In this document: positions 1 to 6,519 of the stretch, in pieces | Layout of the letters: each line of letters starts with the position of its first letter | Numbering within the stretch: the first letter of the stretch is position 1 | Assembly (NCBI GenBank): GCA_036308445.1 | Contig: JAXJVS010000086.1 | Location: forward strand, 1-15,804 | Source: MGBC113645 sp036308445 | Lineage (GTDB): Bacteria > Bacillota_I > Bacilli_A > Erysipelotrichales > Coprobacillaceae | DNA length: 15,804 nt | Direction of reading: 5' to 3' | The notes under the pieces: model-generated | What the model was told of the DNA's origin: nothing | Seen by the model: only the letters and a program-made list of their open reading frames with translations | The model's database searches: none | Position numbers and translations under genes: made by a program

Positions 1-1
1 G

Positions 2-94
2 AATAAGACTGATTATATATTTGAACCTGATATTCATATGTCAATTGAAGAAGTAAGTCATCAATTTATTGAATTTATAAGTAAGATAAATTAA
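2..94 (+). CDS. 3' end of an unrecognised protein (partial)
   Basis: An open frame enters from the left edge and ends at a TAA at 92-94, giving 30 residues whose last part reads MSIEEVSHQFIEFISKIN. The 5' end is outside the window. The short acidic/aromatic stretch followed by an 'S-I-E-E-V' helix resembles the C-terminal helix of small P-loop kinases of the shikimate-kinase or phosphotransferase type, but this is too little sequence for an assignment. It lies 27 bases upstream of the S51 hydrolase on the same strand with no terminator between them, so the two may share a transcript. Confidence 0.5.
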   Translation, partial: NKTDYIFEPDIHMSIEEVSHQFIEFISKIN

Positions 95-121
95 CGATAT
101 ATCTTTGATGGAGGTGATTTT

Positions 122-784
122 ATGAATTTTCTATTAAGTTCTTATGATTTTCATGAAGAATGGGCACAAGAAATATTTAGAACGATTATACATAATGGTA
201 TGAAAGTCGTTGTTATTCCGTTCTCATTTGATAATAAAGATGTTAAGAATGTTAATGATTTTGATATGCATTATGGTGAAAATGGTATTCATACACCATG
301 GATATATCGTCCTTTCTTGTTTTATGGAATATCTAAAGATGATATTGTTTTTTTAGATTATTATCGTGATAGTGTTGAATTTATGCAAGAAAGAGTCAAT
401 CATGCTGATATCTTATTTTTGACTGGTGGTTTACCAGATCAATATCTAACAAGATTAAAAGAGAAACAATTGGTAGATATAATTAAGAATCATCATCAGA
501 TTATCATTGGTGCTAGTGCTGGAGCAATGATTCAATTGGATATATATCATGTAACTCCTGATGATGATTATCCTAATTATCATTATCAAAGTGGTTTAGG
601 ATTAGTAAGTGATGTAGAAATAGAAGTTCATTATTGTCATTCGCCGATTCAGGATTATGGGATAAAAAGAGTTATACATGAAAGAGGTTTACCTACATAT
701 ACAGTTGCAAATGATGGAGGAATAATGATTGACGATGGAAAGGTTGTTCCTTTTGGTAATGCTTATAGAGTAGATGAAATATAA
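122..784 (+). CDS. S51-family (peptidase E-like) serine hydrolase
   Basis: A 220-residue cytoplasmic protein with no signal peptide. The layout is that of the S51 / class I glutamine-amidotransferase-like fold: a beta strand ending in FLTGG at about residues 99-103 (oxyanion region), then the nucleophile elbow GASAGA at 130-135 with Ser132 as the predicted nucleophile, and a histidine at about 170 (EVHYCHS) in the position of the catalytic His. Known members are aspartyl dipeptidase (PepE) and cyanophycinase-like enzymes; the length suits PepE (about 230) rather than cyanophycinase. The substrate cannot be read from the sequence, so Asp-Xaa dipeptide hydrolysis is only the family default. The start is set by a strong GGAGGTGAT site three bases before the ATG. 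It may be read from upstream, while the next gene has its own promoter. Confidence 0.82.
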   Translation: MNFLLSSYDFHEEWAQEIFRTIIHNGMKVVVIPFSFDNKDVKNVNDFDMHYGENGIHTPWIYRPFLFYGISKDDIVFLDYYRDSVEFMQERVNHADILFLTGGLPDQYLTRLKEKQLVDIIKNHHQIIIGASAGAMIQLDIYHVTPDDDYPNYHYQSGLGLVSDVEIEVHYCHSPIQDYGIKRVIHERGLPTYTVANDGGIMIDDGKVVPFGNAYRVDEI

Positions 785-797
785 TATTAATAAATAT

Positions 798-825
798 TAA
801 ATATAAAAATGAATTATGATATACT
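798..825 (+). promoter_or_regulatory. Sigma-A promoter, extended -10, for the PH-domain/HAD pair
   Basis: The -10 TATACT at 820-825 is preceded by TG one base upstream (817-818), giving an extended -10. A weak -35 (TTAAAT, 798-803) lies 16 bases before it. The predicted transcript starts near 832, just ahead of the AAGGAGG ribosome site at about 842-848. Prediction from sequence only. Confidence 0.5.
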
Positions 826-856
826 ATGTTTAGAGAATTCTTAAGGAGGAATACGT

Positions 857-1249
857 ATGAAAACAAAACTAAAGAAAATATGGTCTGATAAGAAAAGAAT
901 ATTAGGAATGCCTATTACTTTTACTACATATTCTTTATCGGAGGATCGTCTTTTTATTGATAAAGGATTAATAAAATTAGAAAGTGAAGAGATTTTATTA
1001 TATAGAATTAGAGATTTAAAGTTTACTCAAACTTTAGGTCAAAGAATTTTTGGGGTTGGAACAGTAACCGTTTCTTCTTCTGATAAAACAACTCCTGTTT
1101 TAGAAATTCAAAATGTAAAAGATGCTTTTGATGTTAAAGAGTTAATTCATGAAAATGTTGAAAAGATGAAGTTAGAAAGAAAGATGAGAGTTGGTGAAAT
1201 CTTGGAAGATGGTCAAGATTTTGCAGAAGATATAGAGGATTTAGATTAA
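857..1249 (+). CDS. Bacterial PH-domain protein (bPH2/DUF304-like)
   Basis: A 130-residue soluble protein with one bacterial pleckstrin-homology domain, about residues 15-105. The recognisable run is 'ITFTTYSLSEDRLFI', then 'LLYRIRDLKF', then 'LGQRIFGVGTV', the pattern of the YdbS/YdbT-type bPH2 fold. Unlike YdbS and YdbT there are no membrane helices. The tail (about 112-130) is strongly acidic (DGQDFAEDIEDLD) and is probably disordered. Function is unknown; bPH domains are usually scaffolds or binding modules. The start has a textbook AAGGAGG nine bases upstream. The stop codon shares its last base with the start of the HAD gene (TAATG), so the two are translationally coupled; that partner gives no clear clue to function. 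Confidence 0.8.
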   Translation: MKTKLKKIWSDKKRILGMPITFTTYSLSEDRLFIDKGLIKLESEEILLYRIRDLKFTQTLGQRIFGVGTVTVSSSDKTTPVLEIQNVKDAFDVKELIHENVEKMKLERKMRVGEILEDGQDFAEDIEDLD

Positions 1250-2019
1250 TGATTAAAGCGATATTTTTTGATATTGATGGCACTTTGGTAAGTTTCAATA
1301 CTCATAAAATCCCTGATTCTACAATTGAAACATTAAAAAAATTAAAGGAAAATGGAATTAAACTTTTTATTGCTACTGGTAGAGGAAAAGATGGTTTAGA
1401 GGTTTTAAAAGATATTGAGTTTGATGGTTATATTACTTTGAATGGACAGTATTGTTATAATAAAGATGGTATTATTTTTGAAAATAATATAGTTAAAGAA
1501 GATTTAACATTATTATTAGAAGAATTAGAAAGAAATCCTTTTCCCTGCGGTTTTACCTTAGAGCATACGAAAATTTTTAATTATCGTGATGAAAGAGTAG
1601 ATTTTATTCATTCTATTACTCATAATGATGATCATCCCGCGGGAGATTGTTCAAATGTTGTTAATGAAAAAATCTATCAATGCATGTGTTTCATTGATGA
1701 AGAAGAAGAAAAAGAATTATTAAAGAAGTTACCTCATTGCATAGCTGCAAGATGGCATCCTTCATTTTGTGATATTTCACCAATAGGTGGCACTAAACAA
1801 AATGGTATTGATAAATTTTTGGAATATTATCATATTGATTTATCAGAAACAATGGCTTTTGGTGATGGTGGAAATGATATTCAGATGTTATCTCATGTGC
1901 CTTATTCTGTTGCTATGGGAAATGCAAATAATGAGGTGAAAGCTATTGCTTCATATGTTACTGATACTGTTGATAATGATGGTATAAAAAAAGCCTGTGA
2001 GTACTATAAACTTATATAA
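1249..2019 (+). CDS. HAD superfamily hydrolase, Cof-type (subclass IIB)
   Basis: A 256-residue cytoplasmic phosphatase. All four HAD motifs are visible: motif I FFDIDGTL with the nucleophile Asp8 and acid/base Asp10, motif II ATGR around Thr43, motif III lysine at Lys183 (GGTKQNGID), and motif IV GDGGND with Asp206 and Asp210 for magnesium. The stretch between motifs II and III (about 85-180) is the type IIB cap found in Cof/YidA-like enzymes, which dephosphorylate sugar phosphates, flavin phosphates or pyridoxal phosphate. The exact substrate cannot be named. Its ATG overlaps the stop of the PH-domain gene by one base, with GAGGAT inside that gene as ribosome site. A strong terminator follows at 2052. 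Confidence 0.9.
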   Translation: MIKAIFFDIDGTLVSFNTHKIPDSTIETLKKLKENGIKLFIATGRGKDGLEVLKDIEFDGYITLNGQYCYNKDGIIFENNIVKEDLTLLLEELERNPFPCGFTLEHTKIFNYRDERVDFIHSITHNDDHPAGDCSNVVNEKIYQCMCFIDEEEEKELLKKLPHCIAARWHPSFCDISPIGGTKQNGIDKFLEYYHIDLSETMAFGDGGNDIQMLSHVPYSVAMGNANNEVKAIASYVTDTVDNDGIKKACEYYKLI

Positions 2020-2051
2020 TCTGTATATACAGCAAGGATAGTAAAAAAGTT

Positions 2052-2090
2052 AATCCTCCATATGGTAAAACATATGGAGGATTTTGTACT
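2052..2090. terminator. Bidirectional intrinsic terminator between convergent genes
   Basis: A perfect 13-bp stem (AATCCTCCATATG at 2052-2064, its complement at 2071-2083) closes a six-base loop and is followed by a T-rich tract for the plus strand. On the minus strand the same stem is followed by AACTTTTTTAC. It therefore fits as the shared end of the HAD operon and the convergent minus-strand gene that stops at 2141. Confidence 0.88.
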
Positions 2091-2140
2091 CTTTTCAATA
2101 ATCTTTTATTCTTTGGTATTAAACTTTATGAAATTTGAAT

Positions 2141-2458
2141 TTACATTCTTATCTTCGATTTAAAATATTGCTTTTGGAATTTAGTGAGTTCTTTAATTTC
2201 TTTTTTGGAAAAAGAAGTATTCTCGGGAGCAACCCATTTTTCTTCTACATCATTATATCTATGAATGATTGCGATTATTTTTCCTTCAAATTCATTTACT
2301 AGTTCGTTAGCTCCAAGAATATATACATCTTGTTCTTCTCCATCAGGTGTCATAACTCCTTCAACATAACCGTAGTTGATTGGATAATACATATCTTTAT
2401 TAACTGGTTGATAAGTTCCTGAAGGTTTTTGTTTTAGATATAAGTTTATTTTTAGCAC
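2141..2458 (-). CDS. Short inorganic pyrophosphatase-like protein
   Basis: A 105-residue protein resembling the core of family I inorganic pyrophosphatase: the strand YYPINYGYVEG (24-34), then an acidic metal-binding motif DGEEQD (39-44) where classical enzymes carry DGDPLD, then a second acidic patch ND-V-EEK (69-74). Full bacterial enzymes are about 175 residues; this short form seems to be a separate small Firmicutes family whose pyrophosphate hydrolysis is not certain. The only possible upstream start is the GTG at 2458, because the codon before it is TAA; no Shine-Dalgarno is visible, and relatives as I recall them start a few residues earlier. The 5' end may therefore be eroded. That GTG lies inside the first CIRCE-like element of htpG, so HrcA could also affect this gene. 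Confidence 0.68.
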   Translation of the reverse strand: MLKINLYLKQKPSGTYQPVNKDMYYPINYGYVEGVMTPDGEEQDVYILGANELVNEFEGKIIAIIHRYNDVEEKWVAPENTSFSKKEIKELTKFQKQYFKSKIRM

Positions 2459-2478
2459 TTAATAGTTGACACTGCTAA
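2452..2478. promoter_or_regulatory. CIRCE-like HrcA operator 1 (degenerate right arm)
   Basis: Left arm TTAGCACTT (8 of 9 to the consensus TTAGCACTC), exactly nine spacer bases, then right arm CACTGCTAA (7 of 9 to GAGTGCTAA). The correct N9 spacing makes chance unlikely. The spacer contains most of the htpG -35 hexamer (TTGACA 2466-2471), and the left arm covers the GTG start of the minus-strand gene. HrcA binding here is inferred. Confidence 0.62.
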
Positions 2479-2493
2479 AAAGAAGAGTATAAT
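2466..2493 (+). promoter_or_regulatory. Consensus sigma-A promoter of htpG
   Basis: A perfect -35 TTGACA (2466-2471) and a perfect -10 TATAAT (2488-2493) are separated by 16 bases. The predicted start near 2500 falls inside the second CIRCE element, so HrcA on either element would block RNA polymerase. A strong core promoter under repression is the usual class I heat-shock arrangement. Confidence 0.88.
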
Positions 2494-2515
2494 AGTTTTA
2501 GCACATGAATTTGAA
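2486..2515 (-). promoter_or_regulatory. Possible weak divergent promoter for the pyrophosphatase-like gene
   Basis: On the minus strand, TTCAAA (2515-2510) and TATACT (2491-2486) are separated by 18 bases, placing a start near 2479. The -10 overlaps the htpG -10 in the opposite direction and the -35 lies in the spacer of CIRCE 2. The match is modest and AT-rich sequence gives such hits by chance. Confidence 0.3.
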
Positions 2516-2524
2516 GAGTGCTAA
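2498..2524. promoter_or_regulatory. CIRCE element 2 (HrcA operator) at htpG
   Basis: Left arm TTAGCACAT (7 of 9 to consensus), nine spacer bases, right arm GAGTGCTAA (9 of 9). It covers the predicted htpG transcription start and ends just ahead of the AAGGAG ribosome site at 2526-2531. In Bacillus and relatives this inverted repeat is the HrcA binding site of groESL and dnaK. Transcribed as RNA it could also form a hairpin next to the ribosome site. Confidence 0.88.
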
Positions 2525-2538
2525 AAAGGAGAATGGAA

Positions 2539-4431
2539 ATGGCAGAAAAAAAACAATTTAAAGCAGAATCACAAAGATTATTAGATTTAATGATTAATTC
2601 TATTTATACTCATAAGGAAATCTTTTTAAGAGAGTTAATATCTAATGCTAGTGATGCTAGTGATAAATTATATTATAAAGCACTAACTGAAAACATTGGT
2701 ATTTCAAGAGAAGATTTAACAATTTCTATTACAGTAGATAAGGAAAAACGTATGTTATCTATTATTGATCAAGGTATTGGTATGAGTGAGGCTGAATTAG
2801 AAGAACATTTAGGAACTATTGCTAATAGTGGTTCTTTAGAATTTAAGAAAGCTTTAGAAAAAGGTCAGCAGGATGTTGATATTATTGGTCAATTTGGAGT
2901 TGGCTTCTATTCAGCATTTATGGTTGCAAATAAGGTAGAAGTTATTTCTAAGAAATATGGCGAAGATAAAGCTCATGTCTGGGTTAGTGATACTAGTGAT
3001 GGTTATGAAATTTTTGAAACTGAGTATCCTAATCATGGAACTAGAATTAATTTATATTTAAAAGATAATAATGATGATGAAAACTATGATAAGTATTTAG
3101 ATCAATATGAAATTGAGAGATTAATTAAGAAATATTCTGATTATGTTCATTATGCAATTAAAATGGATGTCACTGTTTCTAAACAAAAAGAAGATAGTGA
3201 AGAATATGAAGATGTTATAGAAAATAAAACTTTGAATTCAATGGTACCATTATGGAAAAGACCAAAGAAAGAAATTACTAAAGAAGAATATGATGAATTT
3301 TATAAAGATAAATTTAATGACTTTAGTGCCCCGTTGAAAGTTATGCATAATAGTGTAGAAGGTAATGTATCTTATGATTCATTGTTATTTATTCCTAGTC
3401 AAGCACCTATGAATTATTATTCTCAAGATTATGAAAAAGGTTTACAATTATATTCTCGTGGTGTATTTATTATGGATAAAGCAAGTGATTTAGTACCTGA
3501 ACATTTTAGATTTGTAAGAGGTTTAGTAGACTCTCAAGATTTATCATTGAATATTTCTAGAGAGATGTTACAACATGATAAACAATTAAAAGTCATTGCT
3601 GAAAAGATTGAAAAACGTATTCAAAAAGAATTAGAAACAATGTTGAAGAAAGATAGAGAAAAATATGAAGAATTCTTTAAGAATTTTGGTTTACAATTAA
3701 AATTTGGTATTTATAATTCTTATGGTTTCTTAAAAGATAAATTAGCTGATTTATTATTATATTATTCTGCTAAAGAAGAGAAGATGATTACTTTAAAGGA
3801 ATATGTTGAATCAATGGCAGAAGGGCAAACTGAAATCTATTTTGCTAGTGGTGAAACACATGCTAAGATTGATCATTTACCTCAAGTGGAATTAGTTAAA
3901 GATAAAGGTTATGATATTTTATATTTAACAGATGATGTTGATGAATTCTGTTTATCAATGATGAGAGAATATGATAGTAAAGCATTTAAGAATGTTGCTC
4001 AAGGTGATTTAAATCTTGAAACTGAAGAAGAAAAGAAAGAATTAGAAAAGAAAGAAGAAGAAAATAAAGATTTATTAACTTTATTAAAAGAAGCTTTAAA
4101 TGATAAGGTTGAAGGTGTTAAGATTTCTTCTCGTTTGAAATCTCATCCTGTATGTTTAGCAAGCTCTGATGGTGTTTCTTTTGAAATGGAAAAGGTATTA
4201 AATGCAATGCCTAATGGAGAAGGAGTAAAAGCTGGAAGAATCTTAGAAATCAATCCAAATCATGCAATTTTTGAAGCATTACAAAAAGTTTATACAACAA
4301 ATAAAGACAAGATTAATGATTATGCAAGCATTTTATATGATCAGGCTTTATTAATTGAAGGGTTTAGTATTGAAGATCCAGTAGCTTTCTCTAATAAGAT
4401 TTGTAATTTAATGGTTGAATTAAACAAATAG
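2539..4431 (+). CDS. htpG: Molecular chaperone HtpG (bacterial Hsp90)
   Basis: A cytosolic ATP-dependent chaperone dimer of 630 residues, full length for the family (about 625). The N-terminal GHKL ATPase domain shows FLRELISNASDA with the catalytic Glu32 and magnesium-binding Asn36, then DQGIGM (77-82), GTIANSG and the lid motif GQFGVGFYSAF. The middle domain contains the conserved segment with LNISREMLQ (arginine contacting ATP), and the C-terminal dimerisation domain follows an acidic, lysine-rich charged linker (EEEKKELEKKEEENK). The start is ATG 2539, seven bases after AAGGAG; the frame is open from a GTG at 2518 and an ATG at 2533, but the first is inside the CIRCE element and the second is one base from the ribosome site. 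Regulation by HrcA through two CIRCE-like sites is inferred; in B. subtilis htpG is not under HrcA. Confidence 0.97.
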   Translation: MAEKKQFKAESQRLLDLMINSIYTHKEIFLRELISNASDASDKLYYKALTENIGISREDLTISITVDKEKRMLSIIDQGIGMSEAELEEHLGTIANSGSLEFKKALEKGQQDVDIIGQFGVGFYSAFMVANKVEVISKKYGEDKAHVWVSDTSDGYEIFETEYPNHGTRINLYLKDNNDDENYDKYLDQYEIERLIKKYSDYVHYAIKMDVTVSKQKEDSEEYEDVIENKTLNSMVPLWKRPKKEITKEEYDEFYKDKFNDFSAPLKVMHNSVEGNVSYDSLLFIPSQAPMNYYSQDYEKGLQLYSRGVFIMDKASDLVPEHFRFVRGLVDSQDLSLNISREMLQHDKQLKVIAEKIEKRIQKELETMLKKDREKYEEFFKNFGLQLKFGIYNSYGFLKDKLADLLLYYSAKEEKMITLKEYVESMAEGQTEIYFASGETHAKIDHLPQVELVKDKGYDILYLTDDVDEFCLSMMREYDSKAFKNVAQGDLNLETEEEKKELEKKEEENKDLLTLLKEALNDKVEGVKISSRLKSHPVCLASSDGVSFEMEKVLNAMPNGEGVKAGRILEINPNHAIFEALQKVYTTNKDKINDYASILYDQALLIEGFSIEDPVAFSNKICNLMVELNK

Positions 4432-4457
4432 TGTACTTTTCATAAGTACACTTTTTT
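4431..4457 (+). terminator. htpG intrinsic terminator
   Basis: An 8-bp stem (GTGTACTT 4431-4438 with AAGTACAC 4444-4451), loop TTCAT, followed by six T. The first base of the stem is the last base of the htpG stop codon. Confidence 0.9.
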
Positions 4458-4486
4458 GTTAAAATAAGGAAAAAGGAGATGGCGTT

Positions 4487-5023
4487 ATGGAATTACAAGA
4501 TGTAATCAATGCAAGAAGAAGTATTAGAAAATATAAAAATCAGAAAGTAGAACATCATTTCATTGAACAATGTATTCAATCTGCAATATTAGCACCTAGC
4601 TGGAAAAATAGTCAAACTGCTAGATATCATGTTGTAGAAAGTGATGAAATGTTAGAAAAGATAAAAAAAGAAACATTACCTGAGTTTAATGCTAATAATT
4701 GTAAAGATGCACCAGTATTAGTTGTTACTACATTTGTAAAGAATAGAGCTGGTTTTGAAAGAGATGGTAGTGAATCTAATGAATGTGGTCAAGGTTGGGG
4801 GTATTATGATTTAGGGATTCATAATATGAATTTTATTTTGAAGGCTACAGAACTTGGCTTAGGTACTTTAGTTATGGGGATTAGAGATGGTGATAAGATT
4901 AGAGAAATATTAAATATAGCTGATAATGAAATTATAGTTAGTGTTATTTCTGTAGGATATCCTGATATTGAACCAGCAATGCCTAAACGTAAAACAGTAG
5001 AAGATATTACAAAGGTATATTGA
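4487..5023 (+). CDS. Nitroreductase-family FMN oxidoreductase
   Basis: A 178-residue flavoprotein of the nitroreductase fold, a size typical of the short Firmicutes subgroup. The N-terminal FMN phosphate-binding motif RRSIRKY is at 10-16, and APSWKNSQT at 36-44 corresponds to the family's 'APS..N.QP' FMN-binding loop. The C-terminal half holds GLGTLVMGI (123-131), another family signature before the flavin contact. Such enzymes use NAD(P)H and FMN to reduce nitro compounds, quinones or other small molecules; the physiological substrate is unknown. Start ATG 4487 follows AAGGAGAT. A possible promoter (TTTTCA 4437, TAAAAT 4460, 17-base spacing) overlaps the htpG terminator, but is weak. No T-tailed terminator follows: the tyrS promoter begins on the stop codon itself, so readthrough would enter the T-box. 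Confidence 0.9.
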   Translation: MELQDVINARRSIRKYKNQKVEHHFIEQCIQSAILAPSWKNSQTARYHVVESDEMLEKIKKETLPEFNANNCKDAPVLVVTTFVKNRAGFERDGSESNECGQGWGYYDLGIHNMNFILKATELGLGTLVMGIRDGDKIREILNIADNEIIVSVISVGYPDIEPAMPKRKTVEDITKVY

Positions 5024-5047
5024 CAAAAACTTTATTTTTAGTAAAAT
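5020..5047 (+). promoter_or_regulatory. tyrS promoter overlapping the nitroreductase stop codon
   Basis: TTGACA (5020-5025) includes the TGA stop of the preceding gene; TAAAAT (5042-5047) lies 16 bases downstream. The predicted start near 5054 leaves a leader of about 230 bases holding the T-box. A 12-bp inverted repeat spans the spacer and -10. Confidence 0.7.
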
Positions 5048-5054
5048 AAAGTTT
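5027..5054. repeat. 12-bp inverted repeat inside the tyrS promoter
   Basis: AAACTTTATTTT (5027-5038) and its exact complement (5043-5054) flank the four bases TAGT. On the plus strand it is followed by GTATAAAAAAG, not a T-run, so it is not a plus-strand terminator. It covers the promoter spacer, the -10 and the start point, where an operator would lie, but its AT-richness leaves chance possible. Confidence 0.6.
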
Positions 5055-5271
5055 GTATAAAAAAGACGATGAGAGAGCCAGTCTTTAATGTATCTGTTAA
5101 GAGAGTTCCTGTATGGTGAGAAGGAATCAGTAAGTTAAAGAGTACACTCTGGAGTTTCTAAGTGAAAAGCTTAGACGGTAGAACCGTTATTTGAATGAGT
5201 GTATGCTTTCGCATAAATAAAGGTGGTAACGCGAGAATTCGTCCTTTTGATGAATTCTCTTTTATTTTATT
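5055..5271 (+). ncRNA. T-box riboswitch (tyrosine) of tyrS
   Basis: Leader RNA that senses uncharged tRNA(Tyr). The T-box core AAGGTGGTAACGCG is at 5220-5233, one base off the usual GGTGGNACCGCG form. A stem I region (about 5064-5155) carries a GGTGAGAAG-type distal element near 5115 and the probable tyrosine specifier TAC at 5143-5145 in AGAGTACACT. Hairpins at 5158-5174, 5175-5187 and a stem III at 5202-5215 (TATGC/GCATA) follow. The antiterminator pairs the AAAGG before the T-box core with CCTTT at 5243-5247. The competing terminator is GAGAATTC 5233-5240 with GAATTCTC 5252-5259 and a T-rich tail. Uncharged tRNA(Tyr) should favour readthrough into tyrS. The specifier and the downstream gene agree. 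Confidence 0.93.
5233..5271 (+). terminator. T-box regulated terminator
   Basis: Perfect 8-bp stem GAGAATTC/GAATTCTC followed by TTTTATTTTATT. Its 5' arm overlaps the end of the T-box core, and the antiterminator takes CCTTT from its loop, so the two structures are mutually exclusive. Confidence 0.9.
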
Positions 5272-5282
5272 AGGAGGATATT

Positions 5283-6509
5283 ATGAAAATTTATGATGAA
5301 TTAGTGTGGCGTGGTCTTATTAAAGATGTAAGTTCACCAGACATTGAAGAAAAATTAAATAATGGAGGAATGACTTTCTATATTGGTACTGATCCTACTG
5401 GGGATAGTTTGCATATTGGACATTTTTCTTCATTTTTAATTAGTAAGAGATTGAAAGATGCGGGACATAATCCTATTTTGTTAGTAGGTGGGGCTACAGG
5501 ATTAATTGGAGATCCAAAACCTGATACTGAAAGACCTATGATTACTAAAGAACAAGTTCAACATAACTTTGATTGTTTAAAGAAACAAGCTCAAGATTTA
5601 TTTGGATTTGAAGTTGTTAATAATTATGATTGGTCTAAAGATTTAAATTTTATTGATTTCTTAAGAGATTATGGAAAGTTCTTTAATGTTAACTATATGT
5701 TAAACAAAGATATCGTAAGAAGAAGATTAGACTTAGGAATTACATATACTGAATTCTCTTATATGATTATGCAAGCTATGGATTTTTATTGGTTACATGA
5801 AAATAAGAATTGTGTAATGCAGGTTGCTGGCCAAGATCAATGGGGAAATATCACAGCAGGTATAGAGTTAATTAGAAAAAAAGCTGGTAAAGAGGCTTAT
5901 GGATTTACAATGCCTTTATTAACTAAGAGTGATGGGACTAAGTTTGGTAAAACGAATGGCCATGCTATATGGTTAGATAGAGAAAAGACTTCACCTTATG
6001 AAATGTATCAGTTCTTTATCAATTCAGAAGATGATAAAGTTATTGATTATTTAAAATTCTTAACTTTCTTATCTAAAGAAGAAATTGAAGAATTAGAAGA
6101 AAAACATAAGACACAACCTCATTTAAGAGAAGCTCATAAAGCTTTAGCAAAAGAAGTGATTAGTTTTATTCATGGTGAAGAAGCTTATAATGAAGCTGTA
6201 GAAATGAGTCAGGTGCTATTCTCTGGAAAGATTCAAAACTTAACATTAGAACAAGTGAAAGCTTGTTTTAATGGTGTTCCTACTTTTGAATTTGAAGAAG
6301 ATACTCAAATTTTAAATGCATTAGTTAAGATTGGGGCTGCTTCTTCTAATAGAGAAGCTAGACAATTTGTGACTGGTGGTTCAGTTTTGGTTAATGGTGA
6401 AAAAGTAACTGATGTTACATATGTTATTAGTAAGGAAAATGCTTTTGGTAAAGAAGCAACAGTTATTAGAAGAGGAAAGAAAAATTATTATTTAATTAAT
6501 CATAAATAG
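5283..6509 (+). CDS. tyrS: Tyrosyl-tRNA synthetase
   Basis: A class I aminoacyl-tRNA synthetase of 408 residues that charges tRNA(Tyr) with tyrosine in the cytoplasm. The Rossmann domain carries HIGH at 44-47 and the KMSKS-equivalent KFGKT at 220-224, the form typical of bacterial TyrS. Tyrosine-pocket and dimer signatures TYTEFSYMIMQA (154-165) and VAGQDQWGNI (181-190) are present. An S4-type RNA-binding domain closes the protein (about 342-406; ASSNREARQFV, SVLVNGEKV). Start ATG 5283 follows AGGAGG. Expression is controlled by the T-box. Its stop TAG is part of the ribosome site of the downstream lipoprotein gene, so the two are cotranscribed and tyrosine limitation should raise both. Confidence 0.98.
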   Translation: MKIYDELVWRGLIKDVSSPDIEEKLNNGGMTFYIGTDPTGDSLHIGHFSSFLISKRLKDAGHNPILLVGGATGLIGDPKPDTERPMITKEQVQHNFDCLKKQAQDLFGFEVVNNYDWSKDLNFIDFLRDYGKFFNVNYMLNKDIVRRRLDLGITYTEFSYMIMQAMDFYWLHENKNCVMQVAGQDQWGNITAGIELIRKKAGKEAYGFTMPLLTKSDGTKFGKTNGHAIWLDREKTSPYEMYQFFINSEDDKVIDYLKFLTFLSKEEIEELEEKHKTQPHLREAHKALAKEVISFIHGEEAYNEAVEMSQVLFSGKIQNLTLEQVKACFNGVPTFEFEEDTQILNALVKIGAASSNREARQFVTGGSVLVNGEKVTDVTYVISKENAFGKEATVIRRGKKNYYLINHK

Positions 6510-6519
6510 GAGGATGAGT

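Noticed and set aside
2518..2538. Upstream GTG (2518) and ATG (2533) as htpG starts
   Set aside because: The GTG is part of the CIRCE right arm and upstream of the ribosome site; the ATG is one base from AAGGAG. ATG 2539 has the right spacing and matches the family N-terminus.
5027..5054. Inverted repeat as nitroreductase terminator
   Set aside because: No T-run follows it on the plus strand; the next bases are GTATAAAAAAG.
6514..6519. ATG 6514 as start of the lipoprotein
   Set aside because: It touches the AGGAGG with no spacer; ATG 6520 has six bases and gives a standard signal peptide.
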